Shown piece after piece: positions 1 through 5,240 of a stretch of 5,240 bases of DNA. Every line of letters begins with the position of its first letter. Position 1 is the stretch's first letter. Source of the stretch: Amphritea sp. (GTDB lineage Bacteria > Pseudomonadota > Gammaproteobacteria > Pseudomonadales > Balneatricaceae). Location: the NCBI GenBank assembly GCA_018067325.1, contig JAGPUU010000114.1:1-5240 (forward strand). The letters run 5' to 3'. The notes beneath the pieces are model-generated. The model had not been told where the DNA came from and did not search any database. It was given only the letters and a program-made list of their open reading frames with translations. The translations under genes were made by a program, and so were the position numbers.

Positions 1-107
1 CCGCGGCTACTGCATTTCTTATTAAACGCGCGATAGACATAGCGGCTGAACCACAACACCAATAACGTAACCACAACGACTAAAACCAACCAGTCAAACT
101 GAGTCAT
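1..107 (-). CDS. Small single-pass membrane protein downstream of feoB (partial, runs off left edge)
   Basis: An open frame starts at an ATG 15 bases after the feoB stop and stays open to the window edge, giving 35 full codons plus a final Gly. The protein begins MTQFDWLVLVVVVTLLVLWF, so residues about 5-21 form one hydrophobic helix. This is followed by a basic stretch (RYVYRAFNKK) and then CSSRG, a cytoplasmic-side tail starting with Cys by the positive-inside rule. An in-frame TAG lies just upstream, so this ATG is the natural start; the ribosome site is weak (GGCAGAG, about 12 bases away). Position, size and a helix followed by a Cys resemble the small FeoB-associated Cys-rich membrane proteins found after feoB in many bacteria; it does not resemble cytoplasmic FeoC. 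That assignment is inference, because the Cys-rich tail that would confirm it lies outside the window. Its role would be as an accessory to the FeoB permease. Confidence 0.6.
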   Translation of the reverse strand, partial: MTQFDWLVLVVVVTLLVLWFSRYVYRAFNKKCSSR

Positions 108-122
108 AGATTCATACTCTGC

Positions 123-2078
123 CTACATCCAGATTGATGCAATATTATAAACCAACCATGAGCCGAACCAGGCCAGAATAAGCCCCATCATGATCGAGGT
201 ACCCGCCCAACGCCAACTTCCGGTTTCTCTACGAATGGTCGCGATGGTCGCAAGACACGGCATATACAGCAGAGTAAACACCATCAACGCCAGGCCCGAA
301 GCCGGAGCCAGATTTTCACCCATTGCCGCCTGTAAACCGGCCATGTCGCTCATATCGGTGTGATAGACCACCACTAAGGAAGCAGCAATAACCTCTTTAG
401 CAATAAAACCTGACAATAACGCAACGGTTTCCTGCCAGCCAAAGCCCATTGGTGAAAACACCGGGGCTACGAAATGACCCAGCTGCTCTAGCCATGGAGT
501 ACCCTGACGGGGAAAGCTCTGCAACAGCCAGATAAGAATCGAACCTACTAGAATAACACCACCGATTTTATGCAGGAAGTCACCCGCTTTATCCCAGACA
601 TGCAAAAACATTGAGCGAACTGAAGGAAATCGCCAGGGAGGCAGCTCCATAATAAAAGTTTCATCATGTTGCGCAGGGATAGTCCGCGCCAGTATCGCTG
701 CAACACTAAAAGCCACCAGTATTCCCAGCATATACATAGCAAAAAGCACGGTACCTGCGCTTTCAGCAAAGAAGATACCCGCCAGCAAGACATACACCGG
801 CAGTCGTGCAGAACAACTCATAAAAGGATTGATCAAAATAGTAATCAACCGCGCCCGGGGCTCTTCGATAGTCCGAGCTGACATAATCGCGGGAACGTTA
901 CAGCCAAACCCCATTACCAAGGGCACGAAGGCTTTTCCGTGCAAACCGATTTTACTCATCAGGTTGTCCATCAGAAACGCGGCCCGAGCCATATAGCCAC
1001 TTTGCTCCAGCAAAGCGATAAAAAAGAACAGCAATACAACATTCGGTAGAAAAATCAGTACCCCACCAACACCGGCGATGAGCCCTTCCACCAGGAGATC
1101 CTTTAACAGAGATTCAGGCATCCATTCACCCACCTGTCCTCCAATCCAGCAAACCGCAGTATCTATCCAGTCCGCCGGGTAGCTTCCAAGCGTAAAGGTT
1201 GCCTCAAACATCAACCACAACAGCATGACAAACACCGGTATTCCCAGCCAACGATTCAAGGTAATACGATCTAGCCAGTGATCCGCAGCCGACTGATCCT
1301 GATGTTCACTGCTACTTTTATGCAGTAATCCATGAATGTAGCCATAGCGACCTTCCGCCACCATCTCAGCCGGTGATTCATCATGACGACTAGACAGTAA
1401 CTTCAGCGCCTGATTACTTATTCGAGCCTGCTCGTCACTCTGTAGTGCAACACCTTCACCGGCGGACTCAAGCCAGCGCAATGCTTGCCAGCGCTCTAGC
1501 CCGGTCGATTCAAGTGAGACAATCGCCTCTTCGAGATGGGGTTCATAGGAAATCAACAAAGCATCAATCTGCTGGGGTATATTTTCCAACAACAGATCCA
1601 GAAGTGCCGGGATATGGGCATTACTTCTGCCATCACTGCCAATAACAGGTTTAATTAAGCCCCGACTCAATTCATCCAGATCAACAGCATGTCCTTGCTT
1701 TTCTAACTCATCCAACATATTTAACGCGATGACAACCGGCAACCCCTGCTCCATCAACTGAGTCGTCAGCGCAAAGTTTCTCGCAAGGTTGTTGGCATCC
1801 AACACATTTAGAATAAGGTCTGGAGGGGTATCACTCAGGTAATCACGCGCTACGGTTTCTTCAACCCTACTGTTTGCCAGCGAGTAGATCCCCGGTAGAT
1901 CCACAAAGTGAAAATCGACTCCTTTCCATTCTCTTTGGCCCTCTCTACTGGTAACGGTCACACCGGCCATATTGCCAGTGCGCTGCCGTGCACCGGTAAG
2001 CTGATTAAACAGAGAAGTTTTGCCGCAGTTAGGATTACCGATCAGGGCGATGGTGTAGGAGCGCGTTGTCTCTAGCAT
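123..2078 (-). CDS. feoB: FeoB, ferrous iron permease with N-terminal GTPase domain
   Basis: This inner-membrane Fe(II) transporter has 651 residues. The G domain is clear: G1 GNPNCGKT (14-21), G2 Thr in AGVTV (38-42), G3 DLPG (60-63) and G4 NMLD (120-123). The G5 loop (about 145-153, VIGSDGRSN) is poorly matched. A helical GDI-like domain follows (about 170-265), ending in the typical GRYGYIHGLL segment. The membrane part (about 278-648) carries both gate regions: GFGCNVPAIMSAR (390-402, Cys393) with NPFMSCSARLPVY (417-429, Cys422), and ETVALLSGFIAKEV (550-563). A third conserved Cys lies in YMPCLATIATIRRETGSW (Cys608). E. coli FeoB is about 773 residues, so this is a shorter but apparently complete member, with no frameshift. 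The start overlaps the feoA stop as TGATG, so translation is probably coupled. Fur repression from the feoA promoter is likely. Confidence 0.97.
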   Translation of the reverse strand: MLETTRSYTIALIGNPNCGKTSLFNQLTGARQRTGNMAGVTVTSREGQREWKGVDFHFVDLPGIYSLANSRVEETVARDYLSDTPPDLILNVLDANNLARNFALTTQLMEQGLPVVIALNMLDELEKQGHAVDLDELSRGLIKPVIGSDGRSNAHIPALLDLLLENIPQQIDALLISYEPHLEEAIVSLESTGLERWQALRWLESAGEGVALQSDEQARISNQALKLLSSRHDESPAEMVAEGRYGYIHGLLHKSSSEHQDQSAADHWLDRITLNRWLGIPVFVMLLWLMFEATFTLGSYPADWIDTAVCWIGGQVGEWMPESLLKDLLVEGLIAGVGGVLIFLPNVVLLFFFIALLEQSGYMARAAFLMDNLMSKIGLHGKAFVPLVMGFGCNVPAIMSARTIEEPRARLITILINPFMSCSARLPVYVLLAGIFFAESAGTVLFAMYMLGILVAFSVAAILARTIPAQHDETFIMELPPWRFPSVRSMFLHVWDKAGDFLHKIGGVILVGSILIWLLQSFPRQGTPWLEQLGHFVAPVFSPMGFGWQETVALLSGFIAKEVIAASLVVVYHTDMSDMAGLQAAMGENLAPASGLALMVFTLLYMPCLATIATIRRETGSWRWAGTSIMMGLILAWFGSWLVYNIASIWM

Positions 2079-2305
2079 CAGGGCTGTAACTCCACCTCAA
2101 TGTAACCCGCTTCCTCGTTACGCAGGCATATCTGCTGCTTACCAATATAATAGGTACGAGGATTTCCCAGTAGAGAAGTTGCAGCAACAGAAACCTGCAA
2201 ACCACGCAAAACACCTAAAGCAACCAACCGCTGACGCAATGGCTCAGGGCCGGTTAACGCTTTAATTTTTGCTTTCTGTTTGCGACTCAGCTTAGTCAGG
2301 GTCAT
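2078..2305 (-). CDS. feoA: FeoA, small SH3-like ferrous iron transport protein
   Basis: This 75-residue cytoplasmic protein has the same length as E. coli FeoA. The family forms a small SH3-like beta barrel that acts with FeoB in Fe(II) uptake, although its exact mechanism is unsettled. Recognisable parts are the Arg-Leu-x-x-Leu-Gly signature LRQRLVALGVLRGLQVSV (23-40) and the C-terminal strand ICLRNEEAGYIEVEL (59-73). The N-terminus is strongly basic (SRKQKAKIKA). The ATG is preceded by GAG with 8-base spacing; a nearer upstream ATG gives only two codons (ATG CGC TGA) and overlaps this start. The gene is first in the feo unit, about 20 bases downstream of the predicted transcript start. Its stop shares one base with the feoB start. 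Fur control is expected from the box upstream. Confidence 0.95.
   Translation of the reverse strand: MTLTKLSRKQKAKIKALTGPEPLRQRLVALGVLRGLQVSVAATSLLGNPRTYYIGKQQICLRNEEAGYIEVELQP
2090..2097 (-). promoter_or_regulatory. feoB ribosome binding site inside the feoA 3' end
   Basis: The minus strand reads AGGTGGAG, ending 11 bases before the feoB ATG. It is a good anti-16S match but slightly far from the start. It lies within the last codons of feoA, so ribosomes finishing feoA can pass straight to feoB at the TGATG overlap. It supports ATG at 2078 as the feoB start. Confidence 0.6.
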
Positions 2306-2320
2306 CAGCGCATCTCAAAA

Positions 2321-2339
2321 GTTAATGAGAACCATTATC
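2321..2339 (-). promoter_or_regulatory. Fur box upstream of feoA
   Basis: The minus strand reads GATAATGGTTCTCATTAAC, which matches 15 of 19 positions of the classical Fur consensus GATAATGATAATCATTATC. Read as the 7-1-7 form (TGATAAT-N-ATTATCA, plus-strand 2326-2340) it matches 12 of 14. The box covers the predicted -10 element and the transcript start, so Fe(II)-bound Fur would block RNA polymerase directly. The location ahead of ferrous iron uptake genes fits. Match counts were made by eye. Confidence 0.85.
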
Positions 2340-2362
2340 ATATGACAATCAAAAGCAATCAA
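2334..2362 (-). promoter_or_regulatory. Sigma-70-type promoter for feoAB
   Basis: The minus strand has TTGATT (-35, plus-strand 2357-2362), a 17-base spacer, then GATAAT (-10, plus-strand 2334-2339). The -35 matches TTGACA at four of six positions and the -10 matches TATAAT at five of six, with ideal spacing. Transcription would begin near 2327, leaving a leader of about 22 bases before the feoA ATG. The -10 is also the first part of the Fur box. This gives feoAB a promoter separate from rluD-pgeF, although read-through from pgeF is possible because no strong terminator is seen in the 85-bp gap. Confidence 0.7.
2346..2362 (-). repeat. Direct repeat TTGATTG in the feo promoter
   Basis: TTGATTG occurs twice on the minus strand (plus-strand CAATCAA at 2346-2352 and 2356-2362), with starts exactly 10 bases apart, about one helical turn. 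The upstream copy supplies the -35 element and the other sits in the spacer. Each contains TTGAT, which resembles an FNR half-site, but both point the same way and no ATCAA partner is placed to make an FNR palindrome. It may be chance in AT-rich DNA. Confidence 0.4.
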
Positions 2363-2390
2363 CAAATGAGCGCTGGTTTATTGACTCAGA

Positions 2391-3119
2391 TCAGTCTATC
2401 CAGATAACGCTGGCCATTCGACCCGTAACGCCCTCACGTCGATAGGAGTAGAAAAGCTCTGACTGACTGAAGGTGCAATAATTACCACCCCCAATCTCCG
2501 GCACTCCGGCCCGGTTAAGCCGAAGCCTGGCAAGCTGATATATATCTGCCAGCCACTTTCCTTGATTCGCTGAAGGAAGAAAAGCCTCGGCTGAAGCCTC
2601 AAGCAGATCACAGAATTGCTCTCTGACCTCCCCACCCACTTCAAATGTCTGTTGACCAATCGCTGGTCCCATCCAAGCAATTACTGCCGATGGATCGGAA
2701 AAAACGCTCAATGTCTGTTCCAGTACGCCATCAGCCAGGCCACGCCAACCGGCGTGCGCTACAGCGACACGAGTACCTTTTAGATCAGTAAAGAATACTG
2801 GCAAACAATCCGCCGTCATGACAATACAGGCCTGACCAATCTCATCGCTCCAACATGCATCAGCTTGTTCTACTGTACCCGCATCTGAAGCCTTGATCAC
2901 CGTAGTACCATGCACCTGATTCAACCATTGCGGCTGCTTAAGCAGCCCCAGCTTTTGTACCAGCAGCCTTCTATTCTCAATCACAGCATCCGGGGCATCA
3001 TCAACATGATCACCCAGATTAAGCCCGGCGTAAGGCCCTAGGCTAGTACCGCCCAACCGAGTGGTCGTTACAGCCCGGATATTATCCGCTGCAGACCAAT
3101 CGGCAGAGATTAGTTTCAC
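2391..3119 (-). CDS. pgeF: PgeF/YfiH-family polyphenol oxidase (laccase-domain protein)
   Basis: This 242-residue cytoplasmic protein is essentially the length of E. coli YfiH (243). Family members oxidise phenolics, have been reported to act on purine nucleosides, and in E. coli YfiH has been linked to peptidoglycan editing (hence pgeF). Conserved blocks in order are TTRLGGTSLGPYAGLNLGDH (19-38), WLNQVHG (65-71), TADCLPVFF (102-110), AHAGWRGL (121-128), GPAIGQQTFEVGGEV (151-165), and a C-terminal NYCTFSQSELFYSYRREG (213-230). The predicted metal/active-site triad His70, Cys105 and His122 is intact. The start is GTG, not ATG, and overlaps the rluD stop as GTGA. There is no strong ribosome site (only GAAG about 8 bases away), so expression probably depends on ribosomes terminating on rluD. 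The true physiological substrate in this organism cannot be read from sequence. Confidence 0.95.
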   Translation of the reverse strand: MKLISADWSAADNIRAVTTTRLGGTSLGPYAGLNLGDHVDDAPDAVIENRRLLVQKLGLLKQPQWLNQVHGTTVIKASDAGTVEQADACWSDEIGQACIVMTADCLPVFFTDLKGTRVAVAHAGWRGLADGVLEQTLSVFSDPSAVIAWMGPAIGQQTFEVGGEVREQFCDLLEASAEAFLPSANQGKWLADIYQLARLRLNRAGVPEIGGGNYCTFSQSELFYSYRREGVTGRMASVIWID

Positions 3120-4084
3120 TGATCAACTTCGTGATAATCGGCATCTTTTTTCAAGCTATTGACCAAATTCTGTAGATCATCAGGAAGATCGATTTCCCAA
3201 GCCATTAACTCACCGGTCGCCGGATGATATAGCTCTAGACGTTTTGCATGGAGCGCCTGACGGGTAAAACGCTTTAAACGCCCCTGCAGCAGAGGACTGA
3301 TACCCTTGGGTAAACGGAAACGCCCACCGTACAGCTGGTCACCCACCACCGGATAATTAATATATGCCATATGCACCCGAATCTGATGGGTACGTCCGGT
3401 TTCCAATTTCAGCCGTATATGGGTATGGGCACGAAATTTATTCAGTACCCGATAATGTGTCACGGCTTCTTTGCCCACACCAACAACCGCCATTTTTTGC
3501 CGGTTTCGGGAATGCCTTCCCAACGTTTCATCGACCGTACCACCACCGGTCATAACACCATTTACAATCGCTTCATATTCGCGCCCCATTGAACGGTCCT
3601 GAAGCTGCGCCACCAATTCAGTCTGCGCCTGTATCGTTTTCGCTATGACCATCAGGCCCGTAGTATCCATATCCAGTCGATGAACGATACCCGCCCGCGG
3701 TACCTGAGCAATGTCGGGACAGTAGTGCAACAAGCCGTTAAGCAGCGTATCGTCCCAATGACCCGCCCCCGGATGTACGACTAAGTTGGTTGGCTTATTG
3801 ATAATCATAATATCATCGTCTTCATAGATGATATCCAATGGCATCTCGACCGCCTTGTACTGGTCGATCACCTCCAATTCAGCCGCGATCACCAACAGCT
3901 CGCCGCCCATTAATTTATCCCGTTGGCGCTTAACTTTACCATCTACCGTAATGCTGCCATCCTTGATCCAGCCCTGAAGCCGAGATCGGGAATACTCGGG
4001 ATAAAGTTCGGCTACAGCCTGATCCAGTCGTTTACCGATAAGATCATCGGATACCGTCGTACTAAGTTGAACCTGCTCAGTCAT
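3116..4084 (-). CDS. rluD: RluD, 23S rRNA pseudouridine(1911/1915/1917) synthase
   Basis: This 322-residue protein (E. coli RluD 326) isomerises three uridines in helix 69 of 23S rRNA, which is needed for normal late assembly of the 50S subunit. The N-terminal S4 RNA-binding domain spans about 16-65 (GKRLDQAVAELYPEYSRSRL). The catalytic domain begins near 85. The active-site motif GIVHRLDMDTTGLMVIAKT (132-150) contains the catalytic Asp138. Further conserved segments are LETGRTHQIRVHMA (227-240), YPVVGDQLYGG (244-254) and RQALHAKRL (275-283). The N-terminus aligns with E. coli from its first residues, which supports the ATG at 4084 although its ribosome site is poor. RluA and RluC are the main alternatives, but the bamD/pgeF neighbourhood and the VQLSTTVSDD N-terminus favour RluD. 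It is translationally coupled to pgeF. Confidence 0.96.
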   Translation of the reverse strand: MTEQVQLSTTVSDDLIGKRLDQAVAELYPEYSRSRLQGWIKDGSITVDGKVKRQRDKLMGGELLVIAAELEVIDQYKAVEMPLDIIYEDDDIMIINKPTNLVVHPGAGHWDDTLLNGLLHYCPDIAQVPRAGIVHRLDMDTTGLMVIAKTIQAQTELVAQLQDRSMGREYEAIVNGVMTGGGTVDETLGRHSRNRQKMAVVGVGKEAVTHYRVLNKFRAHTHIRLKLETGRTHQIRVHMAYINYPVVGDQLYGGRFRLPKGISPLLQGRLKRFTRQALHAKRLELYHPATGELMAWEIDLPDDLQNLVNSLKKDADYHEVDQ

Positions 4085-4214
4085 GATTTATCTAAGTCTC
4101 GGAAAAAATGAAGAAAATGTCGGCTTTATAGCAATGAAAACACAGAGATGCTTTGGCTTGTCTTTAGGTTATGTTTAAATAGGCCGAATTAATTTTGCAC
4201 AGTATACCTGAAAC

Positions 4215-4232
4215 TAACAGTAGCCGCTGTTA
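4215..4232 (+). repeat. Inverted repeat in the bamD 5' region
   Basis: TAACAG and CTGTTA form perfect 6-base arms around the 6-base centre TAGCCG. It lies 40 bases upstream of the bamD ATG. It could be a small hairpin in the bamD leader or an operator-like site for a dimeric protein. No regulator is recognised, and the short arms are compatible with chance. Confidence 0.35.
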
Positions 4233-4258
4233 TCCAAGGGTAAACTCTCACTTACAGC

Positions 4259-4262
4259 AGGA
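4259..4262 (+). promoter_or_regulatory. bamD ribosome binding site
   Basis: AGGA (within GCAGGATA) is followed by 9 bases and then ATG at 4272. This is a normal spacing and fixes the bamD start, which also places the lipoprotein signal correctly at the N-terminus. Confidence 0.65.
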
Positions 4263-4271
4263 TATATCTTT

Positions 4272-5204
4272 ATGCGCCTGGCAAAGCTGCTTGCAATTGT
4301 TTCTATCACTCTGATGGCCTCTGGCTGTTCATGGTTTGGCGGTGATGAAAAAGAAACACCTGATGTTCCCGAACAGGAGCTGTATGAAGACGCCCTGGGG
4401 TTTCTTGAAGGGGAAAATTACCCGTTTGCTATTGAAAAACTACAGCTACTTGAAGCGCGTTATCCCTTTGGGCGCTTCTCAGATCAGGCTCAACTTGAGT
4501 TAATCTTTGCCTATCACAAGAATTTCGAGCCGGAAGCAGCCAGGGCTACTGCGGACCGCTTTATTCGCCTGAATCCAAACCATGCGAATTTAGATTACGC
4601 CCTCTACCTGAAAGGCCTGACCTCCTTTGAGCAAGACAGAACCTTCTTCGAAAAGTATCTACCGATCGATGAGACTCAACGTGATCCAGGCAACGCTCTG
4701 GAATCATTCCAAAGCTTCCAACAACTGATTTCACGGTTCCCGAATAGCCAATACGCACCCGATGCGCAGAAGCGGATGACCTACCTGAAAAACCGACTGG
4801 CCACTTACGAAGTACATGTTGCCCGTTATTATGTAAAACGTGAAGCCTGGGTCGCTGCAGCAAACCGGGGCCGCTATGTCGTGGAGAATTTCCAGGAAAC
4901 CCCTGCTGTGCCTGATGCTCTCTCAGTAATGGTGCTGGCATATTCTGAACTGGGCATGACGGACTTGGCAGATGATTCACAAGCCGTATTGGATGCTAAC
5001 TTCCCCGGCTTTCAATCCAATATCAGTCTCGCCAAAAAAGAGTCTCTGTTAAGCACAGCCACTTTCGGACTTTTAGGCAGCAACGAAAAAGTACGCCCGG
5101 TTGTTAGAACTACTCAGGCAGCACAACCAGAGCAAGAACGTTCATGGTTTAGCCGACTGACATTCGGCATTTTTGATAGCGAAGACAAAGAACAGACACA
5201 ATAA
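4272..5204 (+). CDS. bamD: BamD, outer-membrane protein assembly lipoprotein
   Basis: BamD is the essential lipoprotein of the BAM complex. It sits on the periplasmic face of the outer membrane, binds BamA and helps fold beta-barrel proteins. The lipoprotein signal is clear: a basic start (MRLAK), a hydrophobic core, and lipobox MASGC with Cys19 as the acylated residue. Ser at +2 fits outer-membrane sorting. TPR-like helices follow from about 34 to 245, with family signatures [17 protein letters not shown] (61-77), [15 protein letters not shown] (95-109), GLTSF (115-119), RDPGNA (137-142), [14 protein letters not shown] (155-168) and [14 protein letters not shown] (186-199). E. coli BamD has 245 residues; this one has 310, with a polar tail of about 60 residues after 247. 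The tail holds two similar motifs, [10 protein letters not shown] (261-270) and [10 protein letters not shown] (294-303). No downstream gene is visible in the window. Confidence 0.97.
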   Translation: MRLAKLLAIVSITLMASGCSWFGGDEKETPDVPEQELYEDALGFLEGENYPFAIEKLQLLEARYPFGRFSDQAQLELIFAYHKNFEPEAARATADRFIRLNPNHANLDYALYLKGLTSFEQDRTFFEKYLPIDETQRDPGNALESFQSFQQLISRFPNSQYAPDAQKRMTYLKNRLATYEVHVARYYVKREAWVAAANRGRYVVENFQETPAVPDALSVMVLAYSELGMTDLADDSQAVLDANFPGFQSNISLAKKESLLSTATFGLLGSNEKVRPVVRTTQAAQPEQERSWFSRLTFGIFDSEDKEQTQ

Positions 5205-5207
5205 GCG

Positions 5208-5228
5208 CAGAAGTAAACAACACTTCTG
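5208..5228 (+). terminator. Weak hairpin after bamD, possible terminator
   Basis: CAGAAGT and ACTTCTG form a perfect 7-bp stem with a 7-base loop (AAACAAC), starting 4 bases after the bamD stop. It is followed by AATTTA rather than a run of T, and the stem is AT-rich, so it is at best a weak intrinsic terminator. It may instead be an mRNA 3'-end hairpin. The window ends 12 bases later, so the downstream context is unknown. Confidence 0.35.
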
Positions 5229-5240
5229 AATTTACGCATC

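Larger units (their letters stand above)
4085..4271. promoter_or_regulatory. Divergent rluD / bamD promoter region
   Basis: This 187-bp AT-rich gap must hold both start regions. Towards bamD the best candidate is TTGGCT (4153-4158), 17 bases, then TAAATA (4176-4181); its -10 is poor. Towards rluD a TATAAA lies at plus-strand 4125-4130, but no good -35 sits 16-18 bases upstream of it. Neither is convincing alone. The divergent bamD-rluD arrangement is the same as in E. coli, so promoters are expected here even though the exact elements are uncertain. No open frame or RNA gene was recognised within it. Confidence 0.45.

Noticed and set aside
548..881. Open frames on both strands within feoB (minus 548-793, plus 666-881)
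   Set aside because: They overlap the well-conserved FeoB membrane domain in other frames and show no family resemblance or start signals.
1445..1645. Plus-strand open frame of 66 codons within feoB
   Set aside because: It is antisense to the FeoB GDI and G5 region, has composition typical of a shadow frame, and shows no domain.
123..2078. FeoB as a truncated or broken gene, because it is about 120 residues shorter than in E. coli
   Set aside because: All G-domain motifs, both gate regions and the terminal membrane helices are present in one uninterrupted frame. FeoB length varies widely, so this is a short but complete form.
2346..2362. FNR site at the feo promoter
   Set aside because: The TTGAT half-sites are in the same orientation and no ATCAA partner is at the required spacing, so a true FNR palindrome is absent.
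2306..2390. Intrinsic terminator for rluD-pgeF in the gap before feoA
   Set aside because: Only a short AGCGCT palindrome is present, with no stable stem followed by a T run in the direction of transcription.
2396..2680. Minus-strand 94-codon frame inside pgeF
   Set aside because: It is an alternative frame of pgeF, whose main frame contains all conserved YfiH-family blocks including the C-terminal ones in this stretch.
3364..3592. Two plus-strand frames inside rluD
   Set aside because: They are antisense to conserved RluD catalytic-domain sequence and lack any supporting signal.
3923..4111. Plus-strand 62-codon frame reaching from rluD into the intergenic gap
   Set aside because: Most of it is antisense to the RluD S4 domain; there is no ribosome site or recognisable product.
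4561..4980. Long open frame (139 codons) on the minus strand inside bamD
   Set aside because: It lies fully antisense to conserved BamD coding sequence. Its translation is rich in Pro, Arg, Ser and His with no recognisable domain, signal or ribosome site, so it is a shadow frame.

Overview
The window looks like ordinary chromosome of a Gram-negative bacterium, most likely a gammaproteobacterium. It encodes BamD, an outer-membrane lipoprotein, so the cell has an outer membrane. The divergent bamD / rluD-pgeF order matches the well-known gammaproteobacterial arrangement (yfiO, rluD, yfiH in E. coli). A Fur-type iron box precedes feoAB. Base composition is moderate and looks even across the window, and coding density is high. 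No insertion sequence, phage gene, CRISPR array, tRNA or rRNA was seen.

Layout. Minus strand, read right to left from about 4084: rluD (23S rRNA pseudouridine synthase), then pgeF/yfiH (multicopper polyphenol oxidase-like laccase-domain protein), overlapping by 4 bases (GTGA). After an 85-bp gap with a clear sigma-70-type promoter and an overlapping Fur box come feoA and feoB (ferrous iron uptake), which overlap by one base (TGATG). A small single-pass membrane protein follows and runs off the left edge. Plus strand: bamD starts at 4272, diverges from rluD across a 187-bp intergenic region, and ends at 5204. A weak hairpin lies just after it.

How the genes work together. The window holds three units. 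bamD serves outer-membrane protein assembly. rluD-pgeF serves ribosome maturation plus a laccase-domain enzyme, with coupled translation. feoAB plus the small downstream ORF forms an iron-responsive Fe(II) import unit: FeoB is the GTP-driven permease, FeoA a small cytoplasmic partner, and the third protein a candidate accessory membrane peptide. In E. coli and many relatives clpB follows yfiH; here the next genes are feoAB.

No undescribed system is evident. The points most worth following up are the partial ORF after feoB, the architecture of the feo promoter, and the C-terminal extension of BamD with a repeated TFG motif.
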